Made by a program: the position numbers and the translations under genes. The notes below the pieces were generated by a model. That model made no database searches and was not told the DNA's origin. It was given only the letters and a program-made list of their open reading frames with translations. This document shows positions 1 to 11,412 of a DNA stretch of 64,000 bases, piece by piece. Positions within the stretch are counted from its first letter, which is position 1, and every line of letters begins with the position of its first letter. Source of the DNA: Methylophaga sp. 41_12_T18 (GTDB lineage: Bacteria > Pseudomonadota > Gammaproteobacteria > Nitrosococcales > Methylophagaceae). Where the stretch lies: NCBI GenBank assembly GCA_002163115.1, contig MAAI01000025.1:1-64000 (forward strand). The letters run 5' to 3'.

Positions 1-17
1 TGCCAGGCTTTTATACT

Positions 18-54
18 AAATACCCGAACCTCAATGAGGTTCGGGTATTTTTTT
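18..54 (+). terminator. Rho-independent terminator
   Basis: The arms TACCCGAACCTC and GAGGTTCGGGTA form a perfect 12-bp stem with a 3-base loop, followed by a run of T on the plus strand. AAA lies upstream of the stem, so it may also work weakly on the other strand. The gene it terminates would lie to the left of the window. Confidence 0.85.
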
Positions 55-212
55 GCCTGCGGTTTGGGAATTACGCTGACTTATGGGGTGTGTTAGCGAT
101 ATTTTAACTACTACTGCCGTTATTCAGCGTACGGTATTAAGTATGGTTAGACAAAAAGCACCTTAAAAAGCAGTTGAAATGATCGTAAGCTACGACCAAC
201 TCAAACACGCAG

Positions 213-252
213 ACAAAAAAATACCCAGCACTGGATAGTAACTGGGTATTTG
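213..252 (-). terminator. Terminator-like hairpin, orphan
   Basis: ATACCCAG and CTGGGTAT form an 8-bp stem, and the flanking A run at 215-220 becomes a T run on the minus strand. No minus-strand gene lies immediately upstream of it (252-600 is empty). It could end a small untranslated transcript or be a relic. Confidence 0.45.
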
Positions 253-602
253 AATAGATTTGTTATGGCTCAACTTAGCTGTAAGCTCCTCTAACCATTA
301 GTCAGTGCTAGATTTATGGTGATGATAGAAAATAAACATTATGCATCACAACTTGAAAATAGCAGCTTCTAAGCAAAAACAACCAGTTAAATAGAAGCGA
401 TTTGAGCAAGTAAATGGTCTGTAGAAATACGCTCACTTGATAGCGGCAGAGAAACAAGCTAAATAGTAAGCATTCTTCTAGCATAATCTCCTAATAATGC
501 GAAAACGTGAAATTAAGACCATACTAAAATCACAAATTTTGCTATCATTCGTCTGCCAAATGATTTTGGTATTACTTATTAATTGATTGAATTGGAATTG
601 TT

Positions 603-887
603 ATGCCAGAGATTATTGTTGAAAAGAACTTAAGCGAAGCACGTAAAGCTGAATTAGGTATTGCTAGTTGGAATATTTGGGACTGCCCAGTAAGAGGCTT
701 CCGTCTGGATTTTGATGATGAAGCTGAGCATTCATACATCTTAGAAGGTGAAATTGTTGTTACGCCAGATGGTGGTCAACCTGTAACAGTTGTTCCTGGT
801 GATTATGTGATTTTCCCTAAAGGCTTAACAAGCATGTGGCAAGTTACTAAGACTTTGAAAAAGCATTACATGAAAACAGCTGACTAG
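603..887 (+). CDS. Small single-domain cupin protein
   Basis: This 94-residue protein is one cupin barrel of the Cupin_3 (DUF861) type. Residues 43-57 carry the first cupin motif, with His43 and the LEGEIVVTPDG turn. Residues 66-80 carry the second, PGDYVIFPKG, followed by the Trp and the K-HY-MK end usual in this family. The family includes ureidoglycine aminohydrolase-like proteins and many small proteins of unknown role, so the substrate cannot be named. A GGAA sequence precedes the ATG. The gene stands alone: an empty region lies upstream, and a terminator follows that is shared with the convergent CBS gene. Confidence 0.8.
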   Translation: MPEIIVEKNLSEARKAELGIASWNIWDCPVRGFRLDFDDEAEHSYILEGEIVVTPDGGQPVTVVPGDYVIFPKGLTSMWQVTKTLKKHYMKTAD

Positions 888-911
888 TTATTAGTAGCTT
901 ATTGCAGTAAT

Positions 912-945
912 AAAAAAGCCCTAGACAACAGTCTAGGGCTTTTTT
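912..945. terminator. Bidirectional terminator between cupin and CBS genes
   Basis: AAAAAGCCCTAGAC and GTCTAGGGCTTTTT pair perfectly around an ACAA-type loop, with a T run on both strands. It sits between two convergent genes and probably ends both the cupin transcript and the nqr-CBS transcript. Confidence 0.9.
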
Positions 946-974
946 ATGAACGCTTAAGATAGTTATTAGGTGAG

Positions 975-1436
975 CTAAAACTGTACGGGCTGTTTAGTGC
1001 CTGCAGTCTGTTTAACAGGTTTTTGTTTGCTCTCTGGCGCCGATAAATAGTCTAAGGCACGTAAGATGTGTGACCGTGTGATTGTGCCGACGAGACGATT
1101 GTCTAGCACGACAGGGAAGCGTTTATATGACCCTTTAAGGAACATTTCAGCGACTTCGATGATGGGTGTATCGACATCAATGGTTTCAATACCTACAGTC
1201 ATAAACTCAGACACTGACCCAGCAGCTGTACCTTGGTAGTAGCCTGAATCTAAAGCTACTTGCATGCAGTCTTTTTCGGATAAGAAGCCAACCATATTGC
1301 CGCGGTGATCTAAAACGGGTGCACCTGAAATTTTAGAGTCTAGCAGTTTGTTAATTGCGCGTAAGATATCCATGTCAGGAGTGAATGTCACTTTGTTGAC
1401 CGACATGTAATCTCTGACTTTTAAAGAATTGAGCAT
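975..1436 (-). CDS. CBS-domain pair protein at the end of the nqr operon
   Basis: The 153-residue protein consists of two CBS domains (about residues 8-65 and 76-132) with a short basic, Gln-rich tail and no catalytic domain. Such pairs usually bind adenine nucleotides and act as sensors. The gene begins 18 bp after nqrM on the same strand, has a clear GGAGG ribosome site, and is the last gene before the terminator, so it is probably cotranscribed with nqr. A role in adjusting Na+-NQR or reporting energy charge is inference; nothing in the protein names its partner. Confidence 0.85.
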   Translation of the reverse strand: MLNSLKVRDYMSVNKVTFTPDMDILRAINKLLDSKISGAPVLDHRGNMVGFLSEKDCMQVALDSGYYQGTAAGSVSEFMTVGIETIDVDTPIIEVAEMFLKGSYKRFPVVLDNRLVGTITRSHILRALDYLSAPESKQKPVKQTAGTKQPVQF

Positions 1437-1454
1437 GCTTTGCCTCCGTTTAAA

Positions 1455-1664
1455 CTATTCACGATCACTAAGTCGTTGTGCTTTTTTTACAGCACATATT
1501 TCTTTTTCTTCGCTACTACAACCGCCGCTACAACTCCCTGCTAAACCTACTTGATTTAAGCCGCCGCAACTGCCTTTAAGAGCTGGTCTACCCATAAGTA
1601 CACCAACCGCCATACCTAATACGGCTATACAAAGAACTGTAAATGTAGCAAAAAAAACAGTCAA
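1455..1664 (-). CDS. nqrM: Na+-NQR maturation protein NqrM
   Basis: This small protein (about 69 residues) has one N-terminal membrane segment followed by a Cys-rich tail. The segment GRPALKGSCGGLNQVGLAG is the hallmark of NqrM (formerly DUF539). NqrM is needed for assembly of Na+-NQR, probably for delivering iron to the Cys site shared by NqrD and NqrE. I prefer the TTG at 1664, five bases after GGAGG, over the TTG at 1676, because the resulting MTVFF start matches the family. It follows nqrF directly and their ends nearly touch. It carries additional Cys residues (CSGGCSSEEKEIC) in the tail. Confidence 0.9.
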   Translation of the reverse strand: MTVFFATFTVLCIAVLGMAVGVLMGRPALKGSCGGLNQVGLAGSCSGGCSSEEKEICAVKKAQRLSDRE

Positions 1665-1665
1665 T

Positions 1666-2883
1666 TTAGCCTCCAAAATCGTCTAAGAATATATTGTCGC
1701 GTTCTACACCAAGCTCTTCAAGCATACTGATGACAGCTGCATTCATCATTGGCGGACCACACATATAGTATTCACAATCTTCTGGTGCAGCGTGATCATT
1801 TAAATAATGATCTTTAAGTACATTGTGAATGAAACCAGTATGGCCTTGCCAGTTATCCTCACCTTGCGGATCAGATAGGGCAACATGCCATTGGAAGTTA
1901 TCATTCTCTGCTTGTAGCGTGTCGAAATCATCTACGTAGAACATTTCACGTAGGCTACGGGCACCGTACCAAAAACTAATTTTACGCTTGCTATTTAAAC
2001 GACGAAGTTGATCAAATATATGCGAACGCATAGGTGCCATACCAGCACCGCCGCCGATGAAGACCATTTCTTTGTCAGTATCTTTGGCATAAAACTCACC
2101 AAAGGGGCCAGAAATAGTTACTTTGTCACCATCTTTAAGATTGAAGATATAAGAAGACATTTGACCAGGCGGTAGACTGTCATCGCCAGGAGGAGGAGAA
2201 GCAATTCGGACATTTAACATGATAATGCCTTCTTCTTCGGGGTAATTCGCCATTGAATAAGCACGAATAACCTCTTCTTTAACATCAGATTGAAAGCGCC
2301 ACATATCGAAGCGGTCCCAGTCTTCGCGGTACTCTTTGGCGATATCAAAATCTTTATAGTTAGAAATATGAGGTGGACATTCGATCTGAATAAAACCTCC
2401 GGCGCGGAAATCAACATTTTCGCCAGTTGGTAGTTCTAATACTAACTCTTTGATAAATGTCGCCACATTATCATTTGAGCGAACGGTACATTCCCATTTT
2501 TTTACACCAAATACTTCTTCTGGTACTTCTATTTTCATGTTCTGTTTAACAGCAACCTGACACGATAAACGTTCTCCCTGAGCTGCTTCACGTTTAGTGA
2601 TGTGAGATTCTTCGGTCGGCAGAATAGAACCGCCACCTTCGAATACCTTCACTTTACACTGGCCACATGTACCACCGCCACCACATGCAGATGATACAAA
2701 CAGACTAGAGTCTGCTAAAGCACCCAATAGTTTGCCTCCGGCGGACGTCTCTATTGTTTTCTCATCATTGATGACGATCGATATATCGCCTGTAGATACG
2801 AGTCTTGATCGGGCATTTAGAATTAAAAATACCAATGCCATGATGATCAAAGTAAATAATAAAATACCTAGAATGATTTCCAT
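1666..2883 (-). CDS. nqrF: Na+-translocating NADH:quinone reductase subunit F
   Basis: NqrF is the NADH-oxidising subunit of the sodium pump. The 405-residue protein has an N-terminal membrane helix (residues 2-23). A ferredoxin-type 2Fe-2S domain follows, with ligands Cys67, Cys73, Cys76 and Cys108. Next come an FAD domain with the RAYSMANYP motif and an NAD-binding domain ([14 protein letters not shown]); the chain ends in DDFGG. The length is normal. Its ATG overlaps the nqrE stop by one base, so the two are translationally coupled. Confidence 0.97.
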   Translation of the reverse strand: MEIILGILLFTLIIMALVFLILNARSRLVSTGDISIVINDEKTIETSAGGKLLGALADSSLFVSSACGGGGTCGQCKVKVFEGGGSILPTEESHITKREAAQGERLSCQVAVKQNMKIEVPEEVFGVKKWECTVRSNDNVATFIKELVLELPTGENVDFRAGGFIQIECPPHISNYKDFDIAKEYREDWDRFDMWRFQSDVKEEVIRAYSMANYPEEEGIIMLNVRIASPPPGDDSLPPGQMSSYIFNLKDGDKVTISGPFGEFYAKDTDKEMVFIGGGAGMAPMRSHIFDQLRRLNSKRKISFWYGARSLREMFYVDDFDTLQAENDNFQWHVALSDPQGEDNWQGHTGFIHNVLKDHYLNDHAAPEDCEYYMCGPPMMNAAVISMLEELGVERDNIFLDDFGG

Positions 2884-3491
2884 TACAGTTGAATCCCCGA
2901 GAATGCCATAAAACCTAGGGCCATAAGGCCTGCAGTGATAAAGGTAATACCCAGGCCTTGTAGACCGTCTGGTACATCCGAATATTTGAGTTTTTCTCGT
3001 ATACCGGCAATGGCGGTTATTGCTAAAGCCCAGCCAAAGCCGCTACCCACGCCATAGACAACACTTTCTGTAAAATTATAATCACGTTCAACCATGAACA
3101 ACGTGCCACCGAGAATGGCACAGTTAACGGTTATCAGAGGTAAGAAAATTCCTAAGGCGTTATAGAGTACCGGGGTATATTTATCCATGGCCATTTCGAG
3201 AATCTGTACCATCGCAGCGATCACGCCGATGAAACTGATTAAGCCAAGAAAGCTTAAATCGACATCAGGATAGCCTGCCCAAGCTAATGCACCATCTTTA
3301 AGTAAAAATTGATAGATGAGGTTATTTGCTGGCAAGGTGATCGCTTGAACTAAGATGACTGCGACACCAAGACCTAAAGCGGTTTCAATTTTTTTGGAAA
3401 CAGCTAAATAGGTACACATGCCCAAGAAAAAGGATAAGGCAAGATTCTCAATAAATATTGAGCGGATAAAGAGGCTTAAATAATGCTCCAT
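2883..3491 (-). CDS. nqrE: Na+-translocating NADH:quinone reductase subunit E
   Basis: NqrE is a 202-residue, six-helix membrane subunit that forms the core of the sodium pump with NqrD. The early [23 protein letters not shown] segment carries the Cys that helps ligate the intramembrane Fe-S site, and VNCAILGG holds the second conserved Cys. NqrD and NqrE are inverted-topology homologues. The gene starts one base after the nqrD stop, inside the nqrABCDEF order. Confidence 0.97.
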   Translation of the reverse strand: MEHYLSLFIRSIFIENLALSFFLGMCTYLAVSKKIETALGLGVAVILVQAITLPANNLIYQFLLKDGALAWAGYPDVDLSFLGLISFIGVIAAMVQILEMAMDKYTPVLYNALGIFLPLITVNCAILGGTLFMVERDYNFTESVVYGVGSGFGWALAITAIAGIREKLKYSDVPDGLQGLGITFITAGLMALGFMAFSGIQL

Positions 3492-4154
3492 TTAGAGCAC
3501 CTCCGTACGGTGAACTTGATGGATCTGATAATCTGCTGCTTCCACTTGTTCTTTTTTCCAGCTACGAATTGCCCAGATTAATAAACCAATAACAAAAAAT
3601 GCACTTGGTGGTAATAACATTAGACCATTTGGAATATACCAGCCGCCTTCATTGGCAACAGGAATGACTTGGATACCGAATAGTTTGCCTGCACCTAATA
3701 ATTCACGGAAGAAGGCAACGACCATCAGGATAAGGCTGTAACCTAAACCGTTACCAATACCATCTAAAAAGCTAAGCATTGGTGGATTTTTCATTGCATA
3801 AGCTTCAGCTCGACCTAATACAATACAGTTGGTGATGATCAAACCAACAAAAACGGACAGTTGCTTACTGGCTTCATAGGCATACGCTTTGAGTAGTTGA
3901 TCGACGACGATAACTAAAGAGGCGATGATCGTCATTTGCACAATGATACGAATAGTTGACGGTATATGATTACGGATGGAACTGATCAACAGACCTGAGA
4001 AGGCGGTGACTGTTGTCAGTGCAATACTCATCATCAGCGCCGCCATCATATTGGTGGTAACCGCTAAGGCCGAACAAACACCTAACACCTGTAATGTAAT
4101 GGGGTTAGTATCAATTAATGGATCTAATACGTTAGATTTTGCTTCACTTGCCAT
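3492..4154 (-). CDS. nqrD: Na+-translocating NADH:quinone reductase subunit D
   Basis: NqrD is a 220-residue, six-helix membrane subunit. [13 protein letters not shown] and [19 protein letters not shown] are the two conserved Cys-containing stretches thought to share an iron centre with Nqr[10 protein letters not shown] and the C-terminal WKKEQ region are as in the family. It lies three bases downstream of nqrC in the operon. Confidence 0.97.
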   Translation of the reverse strand: MASEAKSNVLDPLIDTNPITLQVLGVCSALAVTTNMMAALMMSIALTTVTAFSGLLISSIRNHIPSTIRIIVQMTIIASLVIVVDQLLKAYAYEASKQLSVFVGLIITNCIVLGRAEAYAMKNPPMLSFLDGIGNGLGYSLILMVVAFFRELLGAGKLFGIQVIPVANEGGWYIPNGLMLLPPSAFFVIGLLIWAIRSWKKEQVEAADYQIHQVHRTEVL

Positions 4155-4157
4155 CTG

Positions 4158-4976
4158 TTATTTCCCCATCTCAGCGCGCATTTTTTTCAAATAAGGGCCA
4201 AAGCCATGGTCACCTAACCAGTACTTAACCAAGTTAGATACACCGACGCTTGTTAATGTCGCACCGGATAAGCCATCAATCTTATGTTCTGCACCGGCTA
4301 CTTTGTAATCTACAAAACCACGAATGACTTCAATTTTTCGCTCACCTTGTTCATTAAAGGCTTTTTTACCTTGCCATTGCTTACGCCATTTAGGATTATC
4401 AACTTCGCCACCTAGGCCTGGGGTTTCGGCATGTTCATAAAATTGAAGGCCGCCAATGGTATTAAAGTCAGCATCAAAAGAGATGAAGCCATAAAGCGTG
4501 GACCAAAGACCGTAGCCATGAACGGGTAATACCACTTGTTTAACGGTATCACCGTCTTTAAGCACATAAATTGTGGCTAATTTAGCGCGACTTCCAATAC
4601 TAGCAATATCTTGCTCAGCCGATAACTCCACACTTTGAACTGGATCCGATGACGCCTTGCGTTGATTATATGATGCAACATCAATATCTGCATATTCCCC
4701 GGTTGCTAGATTCACAACTTTGGTTTCAAATTGGGAAAACAACTGATCTACGTCAGCACCCTCAGTCAACAAACCGGTTACTGCCAAGATATTCTTTTTA
4801 ATATCATAGGCTTTATTAACTTGTTGCAGTGGCTTGAGAATAACAGCAGAAGTTGAAACTAATACTGAACAAACCAAGCACAATAATGCTGCTACGAAGA
4901 TCGTCTTTTTGGGATTATCATTGGGCAATGCCAGAATATTGCCGATGAAACTTTTCTTTTTTGTATTATCAGCCAT
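4158..4976 (-). CDS. nqrC: Na+-translocating NADH:quinone reductase subunit C
   Basis: NqrC carries a covalently bound FMN in the periplasm. The 272-residue protein has an N-terminal membrane anchor at about residues 25-45 and an FMN-binding domain. DGLSGATLTS at 234-243 is the flavinylation site, with Thr240 the expected attachment residue. ETPGLGGEVDNPKW is a second family signature. The FMN would be attached by ApbE, which is not encoded in this window. The start is ATG and the gene sits three bases after nqrB. Confidence 0.97.
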   Translation of the reverse strand: MADNTKKKSFIGNILALPNDNPKKTIFVAALLCLVCSVLVSTSAVILKPLQQVNKAYDIKKNILAVTGLLTEGADVDQLFSQFETKVVNLATGEYADIDVASYNQRKASSDPVQSVELSAEQDIASIGSRAKLATIYVLKDGDTVKQVVLPVHGYGLWSTLYGFISFDADFNTIGGLQFYEHAETPGLGGEVDNPKWRKQWQGKKAFNEQGERKIEVIRGFVDYKVAGAEHKIDGLSGATLTSVGVSNLVKYWLGDHGFGPYLKKMRAEMGK

Positions 4977-4979
4977 GTC

Positions 4980-6188
4980 TTAACTTCGCTTTAGTCTTCG
5001 TTGAACATTGGCACGCACGACAAAGTAATCAATCAGTGGTGCAAAAATATTACCGAATAATATCGCCAGCATAATTCCCTCTGGGAAGGCGGGGTTGACG
5101 ACTCGAATTAACACGGCCATAAAGCCAATCAAGCCACCGTAAACCCAACGTCCTGTATTGGTCATTGATGCAGAAACAGGATCGGTCGCCATGAAAATCA
5201 TGCCAAACGCTAGTCCCCCCAAGGTTAGGTGCCAATACCAAGGCATAGCAAACATCGGGTTGGTATCACTGCCGATCATATTGAACAGCAATGATGTAAC
5301 AACCATACCTAGGAATACACCAAAAATAATGCGGAAAGAGGCGACTCGGGTATAAATCAGGAAGCAAGCACCTAATAAGCAGGCTAATGTTGATGTTTCA
5401 CCAATTGAACCTGCCATCGAACCTAAGAAGGTCTGGGTCCAAGTGTAACCAGCATTAGTGATTGCTTCTATACCACCAGCGGCACCTAAGGCTAACGGCG
5501 TTGCACCACTGAAGCCATCTATTGCTGTCCATACGGCATCACCCGACATTTGTGCCGGGTAGGCAAAATAGAGAAACGCTCGACCTGTTAATGCTGGATT
5601 TAAGAAGTTTTTACCTGTACCACCAAACACTTCTTTACCTAATACCACACCAAAAATAATACCTAAAGCTACCTGCCATAATGGTGTTGATGGTGGAAGA
5701 GTTAATGAATACAGCATTGATGTTACTAAGAAACCTTCGTTTACCTCATGGTTACGAACAGCTGCAAAAATAACTTCAAATGTACCACCGGCAATTAGGG
5801 TGGTGAGATATATAGGTAGGAAATAGAGTAGACCATGAAACATATTGGCAACCACACTATTTGGATCGTAGCCTAAGCCAATGGCATTTAACACCCAGCC
5901 ACGCCAGTTGTCTAAATCCGTCATGCCTAATGCTGCCATGGCGCTATTAGCCTGGTTGCCGGTATTCCATAACATCATTAATAATACGGGGAATGTAGCT
6001 AATACTACATAACTCATTAATCTTTTTAGATCGATGCCATCACGAACATGTGGGGAACCCCGGGTGACATCTTTTGGTGTATACAAAAATGTATCAACCA
6101 TTTCAAAAAGAGCAAAATACTTGTGATAGGGACCGCCTTTTTGGAACGAGGGCTCTAATCGGTCAAGGAAACGTCGCAAACCCGCCAT
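4980..6188 (-). CDS. nqrB: Na+-translocating NADH:quinone reductase subunit B
   Basis: NqrB is the 402-residue membrane subunit that carries a second covalent FMN and riboflavin, and is thought to form the sodium path. [11 protein letters not shown] places the FMN-bearing Thr at about residue 230. [18 protein letters not shown] and the [10 protein letters not shown]-like segment ([17 protein letters not shown]) are conserved. The start [13 protein letters not shown] and the length match the family. It follows nqrA by two bases. Confidence 0.97.
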   Translation of the reverse strand: MAGLRRFLDRLEPSFQKGGPYHKYFALFEMVDTFLYTPKDVTRGSPHVRDGIDLKRLMSYVVLATFPVLLMMLWNTGNQANSAMAALGMTDLDNWRGWVLNAIGLGYDPNSVVANMFHGLLYFLPIYLTTLIAGGTFEVIFAAVRNHEVNEGFLVTSMLYSLTLPPSTPLWQVALGIIFGVVLGKEVFGGTGKNFLNPALTGRAFLYFAYPAQMSGDAVWTAIDGFSGATPLALGAAGGIEAITNAGYTWTQTFLGSMAGSIGETSTLACLLGACFLIYTRVASFRIIFGVFLGMVVTSLLFNMIGSDTNPMFAMPWYWHLTLGGLAFGMIFMATDPVSASMTNTGRWVYGGLIGFMAVLIRVVNPAFPEGIMLAILFGNIFAPLIDYFVVRANVQRRLKRS

Positions 6189-6190
6189 GA

Positions 6191-7591
<1,401 letters not shown>

Positions 7592-7669
7592 TTAAGAAGC
7601 ACTTAGTATATGTATTGTTCATAGCTATGTGAAGGCATATATAGAGATTATTTATGGTTATTATAAATT

Positions 7670-8815
7670 TTAGTTATTTTTTAACCAAATCATGCCGATG
7701 ACCCAAGCGATAAAGCTAGCCAGAGCCGCAATGCTAAAGGTTATGGTTGGCCCAGGTGATAACCATAAGTAACCACTGAATAAACTACCAATAGCACCGC
7801 CGGCTCCAAAGCTAACACTGCTGTACAAGGCCTGACCTCGACCTTGGTTATTACCGGTGAAGTGCTGATGGACCCAAGCGATAGCTGCAGCATGGAATGT
7901 ACCGAAGCTAGCGGCATGGAATAATTGAGCGAGTAGCAATATTGGGAGCTTGTCAGGAAAAAAGCCAATTAATAACCAACGTACCGTGCTGAGTAATAAG
8001 CTAACCAGCAATACGGTGCGGATGCCAAAGCGCGGCAACCACTTATGCATCATTAGGAAAATGATGACTTCAGCGATAACACCCAACGCCCATAATTGAC
8101 CAATTAGACTACGGCTATAGTGATGTTGTTCTAAATAAATAGAATAAAAGGTGTAGTAGGGGCCGTGACTAATTTGAACAAAAAAACAGATGGTTAAAAA
8201 AGCAATGACTTCAGGTCGCTTTAAAACAGTCGTTATAGGTTGGTGCTCGATCGTTAAATGACGAGAGGCTGACTCTGGCACAGATAAACTAATTAACCAA
8301 ATGCCAGCCATGCTGATTAAAACGGCATAAGGGATAATGCTGGGTTCAAAGAATTCTAAGAGTTGACCGACAATAGCGACAATGACAATAAAACCTATTG
8401 AGCCCCATAGTCTAATTTTGCTGTAGTGATGACTGTTATTGCCCAAATACTGCAATGTAGTGACTTCAAATTGAGGCAGTGAGGCATTCCAGAAAAAACT
8501 GAATACCAGCATCACCATGGCAATCCAAAAATAACTTTGGTCGATGAGAATACCGGCGAAGCTCAACACTGATGCCAGACTGGCAAAGCGCACGATTCGC
8601 ATGCGATGACCTTGGTGATCAGCAATCCAACCCCAAATGTTGGGTGCAACAATACGAGTCGCTAATAAAATGGCGGTGAGTTCACCAATTTCGCGAGCAG
8701 AAAAGTCTAACCATTGCAGGTAAAGTCCCCAGTAGGGGACTAATACACCTAGTGATGCAAAATAGAAAAAATAAAAACCAGATAACCGCCAATAGGGCGT
8801 TTTTGAAAGCGGCAC
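7670..8815 (-). CDS. MFS transporter, PPP/HcaT-like
   Basis: This 381-residue protein has about twelve hydrophobic segments and the MFS_1-like layout of the phenylpropionate-permease (HcaT) group, including the opening YWRLSGFYFFYFASLGVLVPYWGLYL and a loop with WGWIADHQGHRMRI after helix 2. The substrate cannot be read from the sequence, and HcaT-like proteins are widespread in organisms without aromatic-acid catabolism. The start is GTG. It is 10 bp downstream of aroC, so it may be cotranscribed with it, but I see no pathway link. Confidence 0.85.
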   Translation of the reverse strand: MPLSKTPYWRLSGFYFFYFASLGVLVPYWGLYLQWLDFSAREIGELTAILLATRIVAPNIWGWIADHQGHRMRIVRFASLASVLSFAGILIDQSYFWIAMVMLVFSFFWNASLPQFEVTTLQYLGNNSHHYSKIRLWGSIGFIVIVAIVGQLLEFFEPSIIPYAVLISMAGIWLISLSVPESASRHLTIEHQPITTVLKRPEVIAFLTICFFVQISHGPYYTFYSIYLEQHHYSRSLIGQLWALGVIAEVIIFLMMHKWLPRFGIRTVLLVSLLLSTVRWLLIGFFPDKLPILLLAQLFHAASFGTFHAAAIAWVHQHFTGNNQGRGQALYSSVSFGAGGAIGSLFSGYLWLSPGPTITFSIAALASFIAWVIGMIWLKNN

Positions 8816-8825
8816 TCTAGTTTAA

Positions 8826-9923
8826 TTAGGCTTGTGCAGGAATGATCGGGGTATTGCTTACAACATCATTGTTTTGTGCACGATGACGTAATAGGTGATC
8901 CATTAAAACTAAGGCTAACATTGCTTCGGCAATAGGCGTGGCTCGAATACCAACACATGGATCATGACGGCCATGGGTAACCACTTCAATCGGATTACCT
9001 TGAGTGTCGACACTTTGACCAGGAAGGCGCAGGCTAGAGGTTGCCTTTAGTGCCATGCTTACTAAGATATCCTGACCGCTTGATATACCACCAAGCACGC
9101 CGCCTGCATTATTACTTAAAAACCCCTCGGGGGTAATTTCATCACGATGTTCAGTACCTTTTTGAGTGATGGAATCAAAGCCTGCACCGATTTCAACACC
9201 TTTGACTGCATTAATGCTCATCATGGCGTGGGCAATTTCAGCATCTATGCGGTCAAAAATAGGCTCACCTAAACCAGGAGGTACATTTCTGGCGATAACA
9301 TTGACGCGAGCACCGATGGAATTACCTTCTTTACGCAAGGCATCCATATAATTTTCCAGTTCTTGCTCTTTATCTGGATCGGGGCAGAAAAAGGCACTTT
9401 TTTCCATGTGCGACCAATCTAGCTTTTCAGTCACAATGGGGCCAAGTTGAGCTAAGTAACCTTGAATTTCAATACCAAATTTTTGTTGTAAGTATTTTTT
9501 GGCAATGCCGCCGGCAGCAACACGCATCGCAGTTTCACGAGCAGAAGAGCGACCACCGCCTCGATAATCACGAACACCGTATTTTTGCTGATAGGTGTAA
9601 TCCGCATGGGCTGGGCGGAATTGATGCATGATATTGCCGTAATCTTTTGAGCGCTGATCGGTATTTTCAATAGTCATACCGATTGGTGTACCGGTTGTTT
9701 TACCTTCAAAAACACCGGAGAGAATTTTCACCTGATCTTGCTCGCGGCGTTGGGTTTCATGGCGGCTTTTACCTGGTTTGCGGCGATCCAAATCACCTTG
9801 TAGATCTGCCTCAGTCAGTTCTAAGCCGGGAGGACAGCCGTCGACAATACAACCCAGAGATGGACCATGGCTTTCACCAAAGGTTGTGACAGTAAATAAT
9901 TTTCCAAAGCTGTTGCCTGACAT
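8826..9923 (-). CDS. aroC: Chorismate synthase
   Basis: AroC converts 5-enolpyruvylshikimate 3-phosphate to chorismate, using reduced FMN, at the end of the shikimate pathway. The 365-residue protein begins [20 protein letters not shown]. It carries the family signatures [18 protein letters not shown] near residue 17, the [18 protein letters not shown] flavin site and the C-terminal [17 protein letters not shown]. Length and start are typical. No other shikimate gene is near. Confidence 0.97.
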   Translation of the reverse strand: MSGNSFGKLFTVTTFGESHGPSLGCIVDGCPPGLELTEADLQGDLDRRKPGKSRHETQRREQDQVKILSGVFEGKTTGTPIGMTIENTDQRSKDYGNIMHQFRPAHADYTYQQKYGVRDYRGGGRSSARETAMRVAAGGIAKKYLQQKFGIEIQGYLAQLGPIVTEKLDWSHMEKSAFFCPDPDKEQELENYMDALRKEGNSIGARVNVIARNVPPGLGEPIFDRIDAEIAHAMMSINAVKGVEIGAGFDSITQKGTEHRDEITPEGFLSNNAGGVLGGISSGQDILVSMALKATSSLRLPGQSVDTQGNPIEVVTHGRHDPCVGIRATPIAEAMLALVLMDHLLRHRAQNNDVVSNTPIIPAQA

Positions 9924-9960
9924 ACTGAGTATTCCGATGTTAAATGTATTTAATTAAATG

Positions 9961-11319
9961 CTAAACGATGAATAGGGTAGCAAATCCAAGGAAAGCTACA
10001 AAGCCAACCACATCGGTTACAGTGGTGAGCAACACGCTGCCAGATAAAGCTGGATCAATGCCGGCCTTCTTCAGTGCCAATGGAATTGTGACACCAGCTA
10101 AGGCTGCTGCTACTAAATTGATAATAATCGCAGTGCCAATGAGTAGACCAAGGCTAAAGCTTTGGAACCAAAGAATAGTAACAATTGCGATGGCGATAGC
10201 CCATATTAAGCCGTTCAAGGCGCCTACGGCAATTTCTTTCTTTAATAACCAATGTTGGTTTTTATCATTAATCTGACCTAATGCAATCGATCGGATGACC
10301 AACGTTAATGTTTGACTGCCCGCGACTCCGCCCATGCTGGCGACGATGGGCATTAAGATGGCTAACGCGACTTGTTTTTCTAAGGTGGTATCAAATAAAC
10401 CAATTACCCATGAAGCGAGGAAGGCGGTCAGTAAGTTGACGCCTAACCATAAGGAGCGACGGTGCACGCTTTTTTTGACTGGCGCAAAGGTATCTTCGTC
10501 TTCACTTAAACCCGCCATGCTTAACATAGAGTGTTCAGCTTCATCACGGATGACATCAACCACGTCATCAATAGTAATTCGACCTAATAAGCGATTATCT
10601 TTATCAATAACTGGCGCAGAGATTAGATTATGCTTCTCAAAGCGATGTGCTACATCACTGTCTTCCATGCTGGCTGGAATGGCATCGACTTGATGCGACA
10701 TGACATTGTTGACGGTTAACGAGCGACTACGACTAACTACTTGCGATAATGATAAAGTACCTAGGTATTTATCATTATGATCAACGACATAGAGGCTATC
10801 AGTATTCTCAGGTAAGCCATTCAGCATGCGCAGGTAACGTAACACAACTTCTAAGGTGAGATCAGAGCGTACAGTGACCACATCGGTATTCATCAAACCA
10901 CCGGCCGTATCTTCTTCATAGGCCAGAATGGTTTCAATACGACGACGATGTTGGCTGTCCATAGCACGTAATACTTCACGCATAACGTGTTCTGGTAGAT
11001 CTTGCAGAATATCGGCGACATCATCGGCATCGAGATCTTCGGTCGCATTGATTAAATCAGCAGTATCCATGCTGGTCATCAAGTCAGCACGAACATCATC
11101 ACCAATATAAGATAATACTTCGCCTCGAAGATCAGGATTAATGACCGGCCAGCAAATGCGCCGCTCATGAGGAGGAAGTGATTCTATTAAATGAGCTGTT
11201 TCAGCGGGATGTAAACTGGCTAACAGTCGACGCATTCGAACAAATCGGCCGCTTTCTAACGCTTCAGCGATCGTATCAATGGGATGGTTAAGGGCGTATT
11301 TTTGATCTAACTCAGACAT
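9961..11319 (-). CDS. mgtE: MgtE-type magnesium transporter
   Basis: MgtE is a Mg2+-gated magnesium channel of the inner membrane. The protein of about 452 residues has the N-terminal helical domain (LPPHERRICWPVI, YIGDDVRADLM), a CBS pair at roughly 135-255 and five membrane helices at the C-terminal end, with the conserved PIVASMGGVAGSQTLTLVIR pore segment. I take the ATG at 11319, seven bases after a GAGA stretch, over a TTG two codons earlier. No magnesium riboswitch is evident in the short gap upstream. Confidence 0.95.
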   Translation of the reverse strand: MSELDQKYALNHPIDTIAEALESGRFVRMRRLLASLHPAETAHLIESLPPHERRICWPVINPDLRGEVLSYIGDDVRADLMTSMDTADLINATEDLDADDVADILQDLPEHVMREVLRAMDSQHRRRIETILAYEEDTAGGLMNTDVVTVRSDLTLEVVLRYLRMLNGLPENTDSLYVVDHNDKYLGTLSLSQVVSRSRSLTVNNVMSHQVDAIPASMEDSDVAHRFEKHNLISAPVIDKDNRLLGRITIDDVVDVIRDEAEHSMLSMAGLSEDEDTFAPVKKSVHRRSLWLGVNLLTAFLASWVIGLFDTTLEKQVALAILMPIVASMGGVAGSQTLTLVIRSIALGQINDKNQHWLLKKEIAVGALNGLIWAIAIAIVTILWFQSFSLGLLIGTAIIINLVAAALAGVTIPLALKKAGIDPALSGSVLLTTVTDVVGFVAFLGFATLFIV

Positions 11320-11412
11320 AACCAAATCTCAAAGGACGAATGTAAGCGTTGCGGCCGCCATTTTAGCTTCTTAACATGGAGCTGAATAGCGTTAAATGTG
11401 AGTTGTTATGAT

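Larger units (their letters stand above)
1..602. other. Intergenic region without a recognisable gene
   Basis: This stretch holds no convincing coding region on either strand. It contains a strong terminator hairpin near its left end, which presumably ends a gene lying outside the window, and a second hairpin around 213-252. The 350 bases before the cupin gene are AT-rich, and I found no clear pair of promoter boxes for that gene. A small RNA cannot be excluded. Confidence 0.5.

Noticed and set aside
213-600. A small RNA ending at the hairpin at 213-252
   Set aside because: The hairpin faces the minus strand and no promoter could be found within the empty 350 bp; the evidence is too thin to call a gene.
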